DNA from: Pseudomonadota bacterium
Lineage (GTDB): Bacteria; Pseudomonadota; Gammaproteobacteria; Burkholderiales; Burkholderiaceae_B
Reading direction: 5' to 3'
Assembly: GCA_023432075.1 (NCBI GenBank)
Contig: JAEYVD010000845.1
Location: 1 to 6,529, forward strand
DNA: 6,529 bases
The notes beneath the pieces were generated by a model. That model saw only the letters and a program-made list of their open reading frames with translations, did not search any database and was not told where the DNA came from. The translations under genes and the position numbers were made by a program. The first letter of the stretch is position 1, and the number at the start of each line of letters is the position of its first letter. Of the stretch, positions 1 through 6,355 are shown one piece after another.

Positions 1-60
1 GGTTAGAGCGCCACGTTGACATCGTGGAGGTCGTTGGTTCGATTCCAATACCGCCTACCA
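1..60 (+). tRNA. tRNA-Val (anticodon GAC), 5' end truncated by window
   Basis: The 3' four-fifths of a tRNA is visible. The D-loop remnant GGTTAGAGC is followed by a perfect 5-bp anticodon stem (CCACG/CGTGG) around loop TTGACAT, giving anticodon GAC (valine). The T-arm is GTTGG-TTCGATT-CCAAT. The 3' acceptor strand ACCGCCT is followed by discriminator A and an encoded CCA at 58-60. The 5' acceptor strand, expected to be AGGCGGT, lies before base 1. The tRNA is followed by a strong terminator at 108-144. tRNA 3' ends are common integration sites, but no integrase gene or repeated 3' end was seen downstream. Confidence 0.95.
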
Positions 61-77
61 AATTCCTGCAAAGGTGT

Positions 78-98
78 GTTCGATAGAGCTAGTCGAAC
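78..98 (+). other. Small inverted repeat in tRNA 3' trailer
   Basis: GTTCGA (78-83) and TCGAAC (93-98) are exact inverted repeats with a 9-base loop, between the tRNA CCA end and the terminator. It could form a small hairpin in the pre-tRNA trailer. No function can be assigned, and six-base repeats arise by chance. Confidence 0.3.
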
Positions 99-107
99 GC
101 AGACCTG

Positions 108-144
108 AAAAAGCCGCGACAGTCTTATGACTTCGCGGCTTTTT
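108..144 (+). terminator. Rho-independent terminator after tRNA-Val
   Basis: A 12-base arm AAAAAGCCGCGA (108-119) pairs exactly with TCGCGGCTTTTT (133-144). The stem is extended by AGTC (121-124) with GACT (129-132) around a TTAT loop, leaving C120 as a single bulge. The right arm ends in five T residues (140-144), followed by GCTTTT. The A-rich left flank makes the stem near-symmetric, so it could also stop transcription entering from the other side. It ends the tRNA transcript, so the downstream lipoprotein gene should have its own promoter. Confidence 0.93.
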
Positions 145-271
145 GCTTTTCGGCGCGTCATTGCTGCGCGCATCTGTGCTGCATTCATCGGCGCGTGGCG
201 CGATTCCGGTATTTGATGCATTTGATACCTGCGCCGCTCTATTCCATCTTCTTCCATTCAAAAGCCCGCCC

Positions 272-985
272 ATGCACTTCACCTTGAAGGCGTTCATTCT
301 GGCGCAGTTGTTGTGGTTGCCCGGCTGCGTGATCAAGGCGCCCGCGCAAGCCGATGCGCGCAACGACGAGGCGCCGATGTATGCGGGCAAAGACCGGCGT
401 GCGGCCGCTGCGTTGCGTGCGGGCGACGAACAACTGGCCGCCGAGGCCGTGAACGTGTTTGGATCGCCTGCCACGGCAGCACAGGCGCGGGTCGAGCAGG
501 GCTACCGCCTCTTTCGCGAAGACCAGCCCAGCCTGGCCATGCGGCAATTCAATCAGGCGTGGCTGCTCAACCCCGACAACGCCGAGGTTTACGCGGGTTT
601 TGCGGTCGTGCTGGAAAACCAGCGCAAGGTCTGCCAGGCGATGAGCATGATGGATCGTGCGATCAGCTTGAACCCGCCGGCGTTTCGCGGCATCTACGCG
701 GATGCAGGGCGGATCGCGGCGCGATGCGCGGCCGAAGACAAGACGCTGCCCCCCGAAGCGCGTATCGCGGCGACGACGCGGTCCGATGAGTGGTACCGCA
801 AGGGCGAAGCCGTCGAGCCTGACAAGGGCTATCTGTATGCCTCGTGGGCGACGGCCTATTACTGGCGCGGCCAGTACGGGGAGGCCTGGGCGATGGTCCA
901 CAAGTCACGCGCGGCGGGCGGCAGTCCCGATGCGCAATTCGTCAGGATGTTGCGCGCCAGGATGCCGGAACCCGCGGCGTCGTAA
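272..985 (+). CDS. TPR-containing lipoprotein
   Basis: A 237-residue protein of unknown specific role. The N-terminus MHFTLKAFILAQLLWLPGC is a type II signal peptide with lipobox L16-P17-G18-C19, so Cys19 should be lipidated after signal peptidase II cleavage. Residue +2 is Val, not Asp, so outer-membrane sorting is expected. Residues about 72-101 and 105-135 form tetratricopeptide-like helix pairs (the first ends AWLLNPDNAEVYAGF, the second AISLNP). The later segment 181-214 (EWYRKGEAVEPDKGYLYASW, then a Tyr-rich helix) looks like a third, diverged repeat. The ATG at 272 was chosen because it begins the signal peptide; the open frame continues upstream into the tRNA terminator, where coding is implausible. 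No good Shine-Dalgarno sequence precedes it. TPR lipoproteins such as NlpI or PilF act as scaffolds for envelope complexes; which family this belongs to is not clear. Confidence 0.85.
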   Translation: MHFTLKAFILAQLLWLPGCVIKAPAQADARNDEAPMYAGKDRRAAAALRAGDEQLAAEAVNVFGSPATAAQARVEQGYRLFREDQPSLAMRQFNQAWLLNPDNAEVYAGFAVVLENQRKVCQAMSMMDRAISLNPPAFRGIYADAGRIAARCAAEDKTLPPEARIAATTRSDEWYRKGEAVEPDKGYLYASWATAYYWRGQYGEAWAMVHKSRAAGGSPDAQFVRMLRARMPEPAAS

Positions 986-1048
986 ATCAAGCGGGGCACC
1001 GTGCCTGGCGGACTGCCGCCCGCCATTTGCGATATCCTGCACACCATC

Positions 1049-1444
1049 ATGATGAGAGCACTTTGGTTATGCCTGGGCTGCCTGATGCTGGCGTTGGGCG
1101 TCATCGGCGCCTTTTTGCCAGTGATGCCGACGACGATCTTCCTGATCCTGGCGGTGGCCTGCTTTTCCCGGTCGTCGCCCCGGCTCGAAAAATGGCTGCT
1201 GGATAGCCCGACATACGGTCCGTCGCTGCGCGCATGGCGCGACGAGGGCGCGGTGTCGCGTAAAGGCAAGACGTATGCGAGCCTGGGCATGGCGGCGGGC
1301 TACGTGATCTTTTACTGGAGTGCTCATCCCTCGTTGCCGCTGGCCATCGGTGTGGGGATTTTCTTTTTGGCCAGCGCGGCTTATGTGCTCAGCCGGCCCA
1401 GCCCACGCGCGGGCGGCCCGGCCAGCAAGCCGCCGCGCGAATAG
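1049..1444 (+). CDS. ybaN: YbaN/DUF454 family inner-membrane protein
   Basis: A small hydrophobic protein of about 131 residues that resembles E. coli YbaN (DUF454), whose function is unknown. The family signature is clear: first membrane helix LWLCLGCLMLALGVIGAFLP, then PVMPTTIFLILAVACFSRSSPRLEKWLL (PxxPTTxF and the C-F-x-R-S-S-P-R motif), then a short GPSLRAW segment, a basic cytoplasmic stretch (RKGK) and two further membrane helices near the C-terminus. The C-terminal tail (SRPSPRAGGPASKPPRE) is polar and probably disordered. The frame is also open from a GTG at 1001. The ATG pair at 1049/1052 is preferred because it puts the hydrophobic helix at the N-terminus, as in YbaN, although no clear ribosome binding site supports either. 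It lies 63 bases after the lipoprotein gene on the same strand and may be co-transcribed. It converges on the dehydratase gene. Confidence 0.85.
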   Translation: MMRALWLCLGCLMLALGVIGAFLPVMPTTIFLILAVACFSRSSPRLEKWLLDSPTYGPSLRAWRDEGAVSRKGKTYASLGMAAGYVIFYWSAHPSLPLAIGVGIFFLASAAYVLSRPSPRAGGPASKPPRE

Positions 1445-1475
1445 CCCGCGCTCCCGCCTGCAGCCCGACCCGTCC

Positions 1476-3257
1476 TCAGTGCGAGTGCCGCGGATCCCCG
1501 CGCGTCTCCACCACCTTCAAATACAGCGTCGCCGCCTCCAGGCATCCACCCGTCGACAGCTGTCCCACGGTCTGCCGGTAGAGCTCCTGCCACGGCGTCT
1601 GCGACGGGGGCGCTTCGTACGGCGGCTCCTGGCGGCGCCGTTCCAGTTCCGATTCGTCCACCTGCAAGATGACCGACCGCTGGTTCAGGTCCACGCGAAT
1701 CCGGTCGCCTGTGCGCAGCAGCGCCAGCCCCCCGCCCACGGCGGCTTCGGGCGACATGTTCAGGATGGACGGGCTGGCCGAGGTGCCGCTCTGGCGGCCG
1801 TCGCCCAGACAGGGCAGGGACTCGATGCCGCGCTTGATGAGGTGCGAGGGCGGGGCCATGTTCACGACTTCCGCGCTGCCGGGGTAGCCCACAGTGCCGG
1901 CGCCGCGGATCACCAGGATGCAGTGTTCGTCAATGTTGAGCGCGGGGTCTTCGATGCGGGCGTGATAATCCTCGGGGCCTTCGAACACGATGGCGCGCGC
2001 GTCGAAGGCGTTTTCCGACCCCGGTTCGGACAGGTACGCCCGGCGAAAGGCTTCGCCCACGACCGACATCTTGATGATGGCGCTGTCAAAGAAGTTGCCC
2101 GACAGCACGATGAAGCCGGCGCGGTGCTTGAGCGGCGCGTCGCAGCTTCGGATGACGTCCGTGTTGTGGGTCTTGGACGCGGTGGCGATGTCGCCGATGG
2201 TCTTGCCGGACACGGTCCGGCAGTCCGGATGCAGACGGCCTGCCGCCAGCAGCTCGTGCAGCACGGCCGGCACGCCTCCCGCGCGGTGAAAGCCCTCGCC
2301 CAGATGCTCGCCCGCCGGCACGCAGTTGACCAGCAGCGGCACGTCTTCGCCCAGCCGTTGCCAGTCGTCCAGGCTGAGGTCGACGCCCATGTGGCGCGCG
2401 ATCGCGATCAGGTGGGGCGGGCAGTTGCTGGATGCGCCCAGCGCCGAGGCCACGACGATGGCGTTCTCGAACGCTTCGCGGGTCAGGATCTGCGACGGCC
2501 GCAGGTCTTCGCGCACCATGTCGCAGATGCGCATGCCGGTGGCATAGGCCATTTGCCCGCGCTCGCGATACGGCGCCGGGATGCTGGCGCAGGTGGGCAG
2601 CGACATGCCCAGCGCTTCGGCCAGCGAGTTCATCGACAGGGCGGTGCCCATGGTGTTGCAGTGGCCGATCGACGGGGACGATGCCGTGGCAAGCGTCATG
2701 AAGCCTTCGTAATCCAGCTTGCCGGCCGCCATCAGGTTGCGCGCGTGCCAGATGACCGTGCCCGACCCCACGCGCTGGCCTTCATGCCAGCCGTCCAGCA
2801 TGGGACCGCCGGACAGCACGATGGCGGGAATGTCCACCGTCGCCGCCGCCATCAGGCAGGCGGGCGTTGTCTTGTCGCACCCCGTGGTCAGCACCACGCC
2901 GTCCAGCGGATAGCCGTGCAGAATCTCCACCAGGCCCAGATACGCCAGGTTGCGGTCCAGCGCCGCGGTGGGCCGCCGTCCCTGTTCGGCCAGCGGGTGC
3001 ACCGGGAATTCCATGGGAATGCCGCCGGCGTCGCGGATGCCCGCCTTGATGCGTTCGGCCAGCGCCAGATGGTGGCGATTGCAGGGCGCCAGGTCGCTGC
3101 CTGTCTGCGCGATGCCGATGATCGGCCGCCCGGACTGCAGTTCCTGGCGTGTCAGGCCGTAGTTGAGATAACGCTCGACATAGATCGCCGTCATGTCGGC
3201 GTGCGAGGGATCGTCGAACCATTTCTGGCTGCGCAGTCGGCGGGGTGTCTGGGACAT
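1476..3257 (-). CDS. xylD: IlvD/Edd-family sugar-acid dehydratase, D-xylonate dehydratase-like
   Basis: A 593-residue [2Fe-2S], Mg-dependent dehydratase, expected to convert an aldonate to a 2-keto-3-deoxy-aldonate in the cytoplasm. From memory the sequence follows Caulobacter D-xylonate dehydratase along its whole length, from TPRRxRSxxWF to a PRHxH C-terminus, and the length is nearly identical. Visible key residues are cluster cysteines C59 (SDLAPCN), C127 (TTGCDKTTP) and C200 (GHCNTMGTA); metal ligands E91, D128 and K129 (the carbamylated Lys of the family); and the presumed catalytic Ser490 in GDGRQSGTS. The usual GGSTN motif reads GASSN (274-278). An upstream ATG at 3284 adds nine residues, but it sits three bases after a GC hairpin, and MSQTPRR aligns with the family N-terminus, so 3257 is chosen. 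It is the last gene of the TRAP operon, 64 bases after dctP. Family membership is certain; xylonate versus arabinonate, gluconate or another aldonate is inferred, as these enzymes are often broad. Confidence 0.9.
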   Translation of the reverse strand: MSQTPRRLRSQKWFDDPSHADMTAIYVERYLNYGLTRQELQSGRPIIGIAQTGSDLAPCNRHHLALAERIKAGIRDAGGIPMEFPVHPLAEQGRRPTAALDRNLAYLGLVEILHGYPLDGVVLTTGCDKTTPACLMAAATVDIPAIVLSGGPMLDGWHEGQRVGSGTVIWHARNLMAAGKLDYEGFMTLATASSPSIGHCNTMGTALSMNSLAEALGMSLPTCASIPAPYRERGQMAYATGMRICDMVREDLRPSQILTREAFENAIVVASALGASSNCPPHLIAIARHMGVDLSLDDWQRLGEDVPLLVNCVPAGEHLGEGFHRAGGVPAVLHELLAAGRLHPDCRTVSGKTIGDIATASKTHNTDVIRSCDAPLKHRAGFIVLSGNFFDSAIIKMSVVGEAFRRAYLSEPGSENAFDARAIVFEGPEDYHARIEDPALNIDEHCILVIRGAGTVGYPGSAEVVNMAPPSHLIKRGIESLPCLGDGRQSGTSASPSILNMSPEAAVGGGLALLRTGDRIRVDLNQRSVILQVDESELERRRQEPPYEAPPSQTPWQELYRQTVGQLSTGGCLEAATLYLKVVETRGDPRHSH

Positions 3258-3287
3258 GGCTGTCTCGCTTTGCTTCGGTTGCATACA

Positions 3288-3314
3288 GGCCCGGATCCGC
3301 AGGGGAACCGGGCC
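3288..3314 (-). other. Intercistronic GC-rich hairpin between dctP and dehydratase
   Basis: GGCCCGG (3288-3294) and CCGGGCC (3308-3314) are exact 7-bp inverted repeats separated by 13 bases. They lie between the dctP stop and the dehydratase start. No T-run follows on the transcribed (-) strand, so it is not a typical terminator. Its position, just after a binding-protein gene, is consistent with mRNA 3'-end protection or partial polarity. That role is inferred from other transporter operons. Confidence 0.45.
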
Positions 3315-3321
3315 GACGCGG

Positions 3322-4338
3322 CTAGTTCCGCGCCTTCTGGATTTCGTCGTTCAACTGCTTGATCAGTTCCGGCCCGAGTTCCTGGGTGTACTTGTCGACC
3401 ACGGGCTGCACCTTCTGGCGCATGCGGGCCACTTCCTCCGGCGAGACGGTGTTGATCTTCATGCCGTTCTTCTCAAGCGTGCCCATGGCCTTGGTGGAAT
3501 CGGCGCGGCTATCCTGCCGCTCGAAGTCGCGCGATGACGCGGCTGCCTGGCGGATCAGCTTCTGTTCCTCGGGCGAGAGCGTGTCCCACCACTTCTTGGA
3601 GGCCATCACCACCCACGGCGTGTAGACGTGGCGCGTGATGGTCAGGAAGGGCTGCACCTCGTAGAACTTGCTGCTCTGGATCGTGGTAATGGGGTTCTCC
3701 TGGCCGTCCACCGTGCGCGTTTCCAGCGCAGTGAACAACTCCGAGAACGGCATCGGCACGGCATTGGCGCCCAGCGTGTTGAAGACGCCCAGCGCAATCT
3801 GGTTCTGCATGACGCGCAGCTTGATGCCCTGCAGGTCCTCGGCGCGCGTGATCGGACGCTTGGAGTTCGTCATGTTGCGAAAGCCGTTTTCCCAGTAGAC
3901 CAGGCCGACCAGTCCCTTGGCTTCCAGCTTCTTGAGCAGCTCTTGTCCGAGCTGGCCGTCCAGCACCGCGTCGGCTTCCTTTTCGCTGTTGAAGAGGAAG
4001 GGCAGGTCGAAGACGCCGAACTCCTTGACCATGCCGGCCAGCGGCGCGGTCGACCCCACCATCATTTCCTGCGCGCCGCCCACCAATGCGCTCTGCATCT
4101 GCTCGTCCGACCCGAGGTTGGCCGAGCCAAACGTCCTCATCTTGAGCTTGCCGCCGCTGACTTTCTCCAACTCCTGCGCCAGATGGCGGGCCGCGCGGCC
4201 CTGCACGCTTTCCTCGTTCAGCCCGTAGCCAAAGCGGATGAGGCGCGGCTTGACGTCCGCCGCCGCGGCCACCCCGGCGACGGTGCAGGACAGCACCGCC
4301 GCCAGGACAAGAACGCGGGTCTTGAATTGCTTGATCAT
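3322..4338 (-). CDS. dctP: TRAP transporter periplasmic substrate-binding subunit (DctP family)
   Basis: A 338-residue periplasmic solute receptor that captures the sugar acid and delivers it to the DctQM membrane complex. The N-terminus (MIKQFKTR, then a hydrophobic run VLVLAAVLSCTVAGVAAAA) is a Sec signal peptide, probably cleaved near residue 26-27. DctP-family landmarks follow: FGYGLNEESVQGRAA near 36-50, a GGKLKMRTFGSANLGSDEQM strand-helix, FDLPFLF (110-116), NGFRNMTNSKRPI with R154, the GIKLRV segment whose R175 is the conserved arginine that salt-bridges the ligand carboxylate, and DGQENP (211-216) with the conserved Asn215. The conserved Arg indicates a carboxylate ligand; its identity cannot be read from sequence. 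AGGAGA (4345-4350 on the opposite strand) is well spaced before the ATG. It lies 31 bases after dctM. The length is normal for the family. Confidence 0.95.
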   Translation of the reverse strand: MIKQFKTRVLVLAAVLSCTVAGVAAAADVKPRLIRFGYGLNEESVQGRAARHLAQELEKVSGGKLKMRTFGSANLGSDEQMQSALVGGAQEMMVGSTAPLAGMVKEFGVFDLPFLFNSEKEADAVLDGQLGQELLKKLEAKGLVGLVYWENGFRNMTNSKRPITRAEDLQGIKLRVMQNQIALGVFNTLGANAVPMPFSELFTALETRTVDGQENPITTIQSSKFYEVQPFLTITRHVYTPWVVMASKKWWDTLSPEEQKLIRQAAASSRDFERQDSRADSTKAMGTLEKNGMKINTVSPEEVARMRQKVQPVVDKYTQELGPELIKQLNDEIQKARN

Positions 4339-4344
4339 GGTGTT

Positions 4345-4350
4345 TCTCCT
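4345..4350 (-). promoter_or_regulatory. Ribosome binding site of dctP
   Basis: AGGAGA on the - strand, six bases before the dctP ATG. It is clearly stronger than the sites before dctM and the dehydratase, which fits the need for excess periplasmic receptor over membrane subunits. Confidence 0.75.
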
Positions 4351-4369
4351 CGGGGGGTTGTAATTGCCG

Positions 4370-5650
4370 CTAGTGCATCCAGCGTGCGGGTACGGTGATC
4401 AGTTCTGGGAAGATCACCAAAAGGACCAGCAGCAGCGTGTAGGCCACGACATAGCGCCACACCCCTCTGCAGATGGTTTCCATATTGATGCGGGCCACGC
4501 CGCACACGACGTTGAGCACCGTGCCGACCGGCGGCGTCAAGAGGCCCACGCTGCCGACCATGACGAACATGACGCCGAAGTAGACGGGGTCGATGCCGGC
4601 CTTGGTGACGACGGGCATCAGCACGGGGCCGAGAATCAGGATGGTCGGGGTCAGGTCCATCACCGTGCCCACGAGCGTCAGCAGGATCAGCAGCGCGAAC
4701 ATCAGCAGCTTGGGCTGGTCCATGACCGGTTCCAGGAGAGCAATGAGATCCTGCGGCAGGTCCGCCAGCGTGATCATGTAGGACGACACCATGGCGGCCG
4801 CCACCAGGAACATGACCACCGCCGTGGTGCGGGCGGCATTGATAAAGAGCGGCCCCAGGTCGCGCCAGCCGATTTCGCGGTACACGAAGAGACTGACCAG
4901 CAGCGCGTACACGGCGGCGACGACCGCGGCCTCGGTCGGGGTGAAGATGCCGCCGCGCAGCCCGCCGATGATGATGACCGGCAGGAACAGCGCCCACAGC
5001 GATCCCCGCAGCGCTTTCAGGCGGTTGGACCACGGCTCGCGCGGCGAGGGCGTGATGCTGCCGTGCTTGCGCGCCACCCACGTCCACACCGCCACCAGCG
5101 TCAGCCCCATCATGAGGCCCGGCGCGATGCCGGCGAAGAACAGCTTGGTGATCGACACATTGGTGGCGACGCCGAAGATGATGAACGAGATCGATGGCGG
5201 AATGATGGGCGCGATGATGCCGCCCGAGGCGATCAGACCGGAAGCCTGCCCCGCGTCATAGCCCTTTTCGCGCAGCATGGGGATCAGCAGCGACCCCAGC
5301 GCCGCGGCGTCGGCCACGGCCGAGCCCGACAGCGATGCAAGCAGCACGCTGGCGAAGATGGCGACGTAACCCAGGCCGCCCTGGATGTGGCCCACAAACG
5401 TGTTGGCCAGGTGAACGATGCGGCGCGAGATGCCGCCGGCATTCATCAATTCGCCGGCAAGCATGAAGAGCGGCACGGCCATCAGCGTGAAGCTGTTGGC
5501 GCCGGACAGCATGTTCTGGGCAAGGAGCTGGGTGTCGTAGAAATCCAGCTGGAACATCATGACGATCGCGCTGATGATGAGCGCGAAGGCGATCGGCAGG
5601 CCCAGGGCGATCAGCCCCAGCAGCACGACTAGGAAGACGGTCAGGATCAT
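4370..5650 (-). CDS. dctM: TRAP transporter large permease subunit (DctM family)
   Basis: A 426-residue polytopic inner-membrane protein, the Na+-coupled transport channel of the TRAP system. It begins directly with a membrane helix (MILTVFLVVLLGLIALGLPIAFALIISAIVMM). It carries family hallmarks in order: AVPLFMLAGELM (58-69), LSGSAVADAAALGSLLIPML (107-126), ASGGIIAPIIPPSISFIIFG (141-160), GGIFTPTEAAVVAAVYAL (233-250), GTVMDLTPTILILGPVLMP (328-346) and GLLTPPVGTVLNVVCGVA (369-386), matching the internally duplicated DctM fold with its two PP-containing hairpins. The frame is open 40 codons further upstream to an ATG at 5770 inside dctQ, but that extension is Arg/Pro-rich and not family-like, so the ATG at 5650 is used. 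No strong ribosome binding site precedes it. It lies 67 bases after dctQ and 31 before dctP. Length and motif content look intact. Confidence 0.95.
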   Translation of the reverse strand: MILTVFLVVLLGLIALGLPIAFALIISAIVMMFQLDFYDTQLLAQNMLSGANSFTLMAVPLFMLAGELMNAGGISRRIVHLANTFVGHIQGGLGYVAIFASVLLASLSGSAVADAAALGSLLIPMLREKGYDAGQASGLIASGGIIAPIIPPSISFIIFGVATNVSITKLFFAGIAPGLMMGLTLVAVWTWVARKHGSITPSPREPWSNRLKALRGSLWALFLPVIIIGGLRGGIFTPTEAAVVAAVYALLVSLFVYREIGWRDLGPLFINAARTTAVVMFLVAAAMVSSYMITLADLPQDLIALLEPVMDQPKLLMFALLILLTLVGTVMDLTPTILILGPVLMPVVTKAGIDPVYFGVMFVMVGSVGLLTPPVGTVLNVVCGVARINMETICRGVWRYVVAYTLLLVLLVIFPELITVPARWMH

Positions 5651-5717
5651 TGCGGGTATCCGGGCGGATGAATGTGGGGCGGGTGCGGGGCGCGTGTTGG
5701 GGCGGGTGAGGGCCGGG

Positions 5718-6275
5718 TCAGACCAGCGGGTCTTCCGGACTGGATTCCGCCGGCAGCGGACCGCCCGCAATCACGCGGACCAGGTCGACGACGGTCAGGA
5801 TGCCCATTGCCACCGCGGCATACAGCCCTGCGGCGTTGAACACGGCCTGGGGCATGCCGGTGACAGGCAATACGGTGTCAAGGCCGATGACCGTCTGGAC
5901 CCAGCTGCCTTCGGCCATCAGCCACAGCACCCACAGGATCATCAGCTGGCAGGCAATATGCGACACCCGGCGCGCGCCCGGGCCGAAGCGTTCCACCAGC
6001 ATGGTTACGCCGATGTGCTGGTGTTCGCGCAGCGCAATCACCGAACCCAGGAAAATCATCCAGACGAACGCCAGCCGCGAGACCTCGTCGGACACGTTGA
6101 TGCCGGAGTTAAAGAGATAGCGCAGCGCCACGTTGCCGAACAGCAGCACGACCATGATGACCAGACAGGCGACCATCAGCCAGGTCTGTAGCGCAAAACA
6201 CCAATCCGCGGCGCGGGCCAGCGGCGAGCGGCCCGGACGCGATGGCCCCGGCCGCCCCAATGGGGAAGCTTGCAT
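5718..6275 (-). CDS. dctQ: TRAP transporter small permease subunit (DctQ family)
   Basis: A 185-residue four-helix membrane protein that partners DctM in the TRAP membrane complex. A polar, Pro/Arg-rich N-terminal tail (1-22) is followed by hydrophobic segments at about 31-55 (TWLMVACLVIMVVLLFGNVA...), 67-83, 105-121 and 147-170. The DctQ signature SDEVSRLAFVWMIFLGSVIA (62-81) followed by REHQHIGV (83-90) is clear. The short C-terminal tail (PLPAESSPEDPLV) is acidic. The start at 6275 has a strong Shine-Dalgarno AAGGAGA (6281-6287 on the opposite strand). It is the first gene of the operon, about 45 bases downstream of the predicted transcription start, and is divergent from the LacI-family regulator. 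Confidence 0.94.
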   Translation of the reverse strand: MQASPLGRPGPSRPGRSPLARAADWCFALQTWLMVACLVIMVVLLFGNVALRYLFNSGINVSDEVSRLAFVWMIFLGSVIALREHQHIGVTMLVERFGPGARRVSHIACQLMILWVLWLMAEGSWVQTVIGLDTVLPVTGMPQAVFNAAGLYAAVAMGILTVVDLVRVIAGGPLPAESSPEDPLV

Positions 6276-6280
6276 GTTTG

Positions 6281-6287
6281 TCTCCTT
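6281..6287 (-). promoter_or_regulatory. Ribosome binding site of dctQ
   Basis: AAGGAGA on the - strand, five bases before the ATG at 6275. It fixes the start of the first operon gene. Confidence 0.8.
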
Positions 6288-6325
6288 CCGTTTGCCGGAA
6301 TTTTTTTAGCCGTTTGATGCGGATC

Positions 6326-6341
6326 ATGTTAGCGCTAACAT
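6326..6341. promoter_or_regulatory. LacI-family operator palindrome
   Basis: ATGTTAGCGCTAACAT is a perfect 16-bp inverted repeat with a central CG step, the shape typical of LacI-family operators and similar to GntR-type sites of E. coli. It lies between the divergent LacI-family gene and the TRAP operon and covers the predicted -10 of the operon promoter. Binding there would block transcription of dctQMP-dehydratase, and possibly of the regulator itself. The matching regulator next door makes the assignment strong; which protein binds is inferred. Confidence 0.85.
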
Positions 6342-6355
6342 TTTTGCTTTGGCAA
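6326..6355 (-). promoter_or_regulatory. Predicted sigma-70 promoter of the TRAP-dehydratase operon
   Basis: On the - strand, TTGCCA (6350-6355, five of six consensus bases) is followed after 18 bases by TAACAT (6326-6331, four of six). Transcription would start near 6319, giving a leader of roughly 45 bases ahead of dctQ. The -10 lies inside the 16-bp operator, a standard arrangement for repression. The -35 hexamer is good and the -10 is mediocre; this was read by eye, not scored. Confidence 0.55.

Noticed and set aside
143..271. Upstream extension of the lipoprotein frame to a TTG at 143
   Set aside because: The start would lie in the T-run of the tRNA terminator and would bury the lipoprotein signal peptide internally.
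1..271. Genomic-island boundary at the tRNA 3' end
   Set aside because: No integrase, no direct repeat of the tRNA end, and the genes that follow share the base composition of the rest of the window.
1407..1451. GC-rich inverted repeat as a terminator for ybaN
   Set aside because: The arms are 29 bases apart, compete with another stem and are not followed by a T-run on either strand.
1320..3362. 680-codon open frame on the + strand opposite the dehydratase
   Set aside because: It is antisense to a gene with full family motifs, and its His/Arg/Gln/Ala-rich, low-structure translation is typical of antisense frames in GC-rich DNA. It also runs through the C-terminal part of ybaN in another frame.
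3628..4398. 256-codon open frame on the + strand opposite dctP
   Set aside because: Antisense to a complete DctP with signal peptide and ribosome site; no recognisable domain in the translation.
4364..5632. 422-codon open frame on the + strand opposite dctM
   Set aside because: The translation is extremely His/Asp/Gln/Arg-rich with no hydrophobic core and mirrors the codon bias of dctM. It is a shadow of the real gene.
5651..5770. N-terminal extension of dctM to the ATG at 5770
   Set aside because: The added residues are Arg/Pro-rich, overlap dctQ and do not resemble any DctM N-terminus, which normally begins with the first membrane helix.
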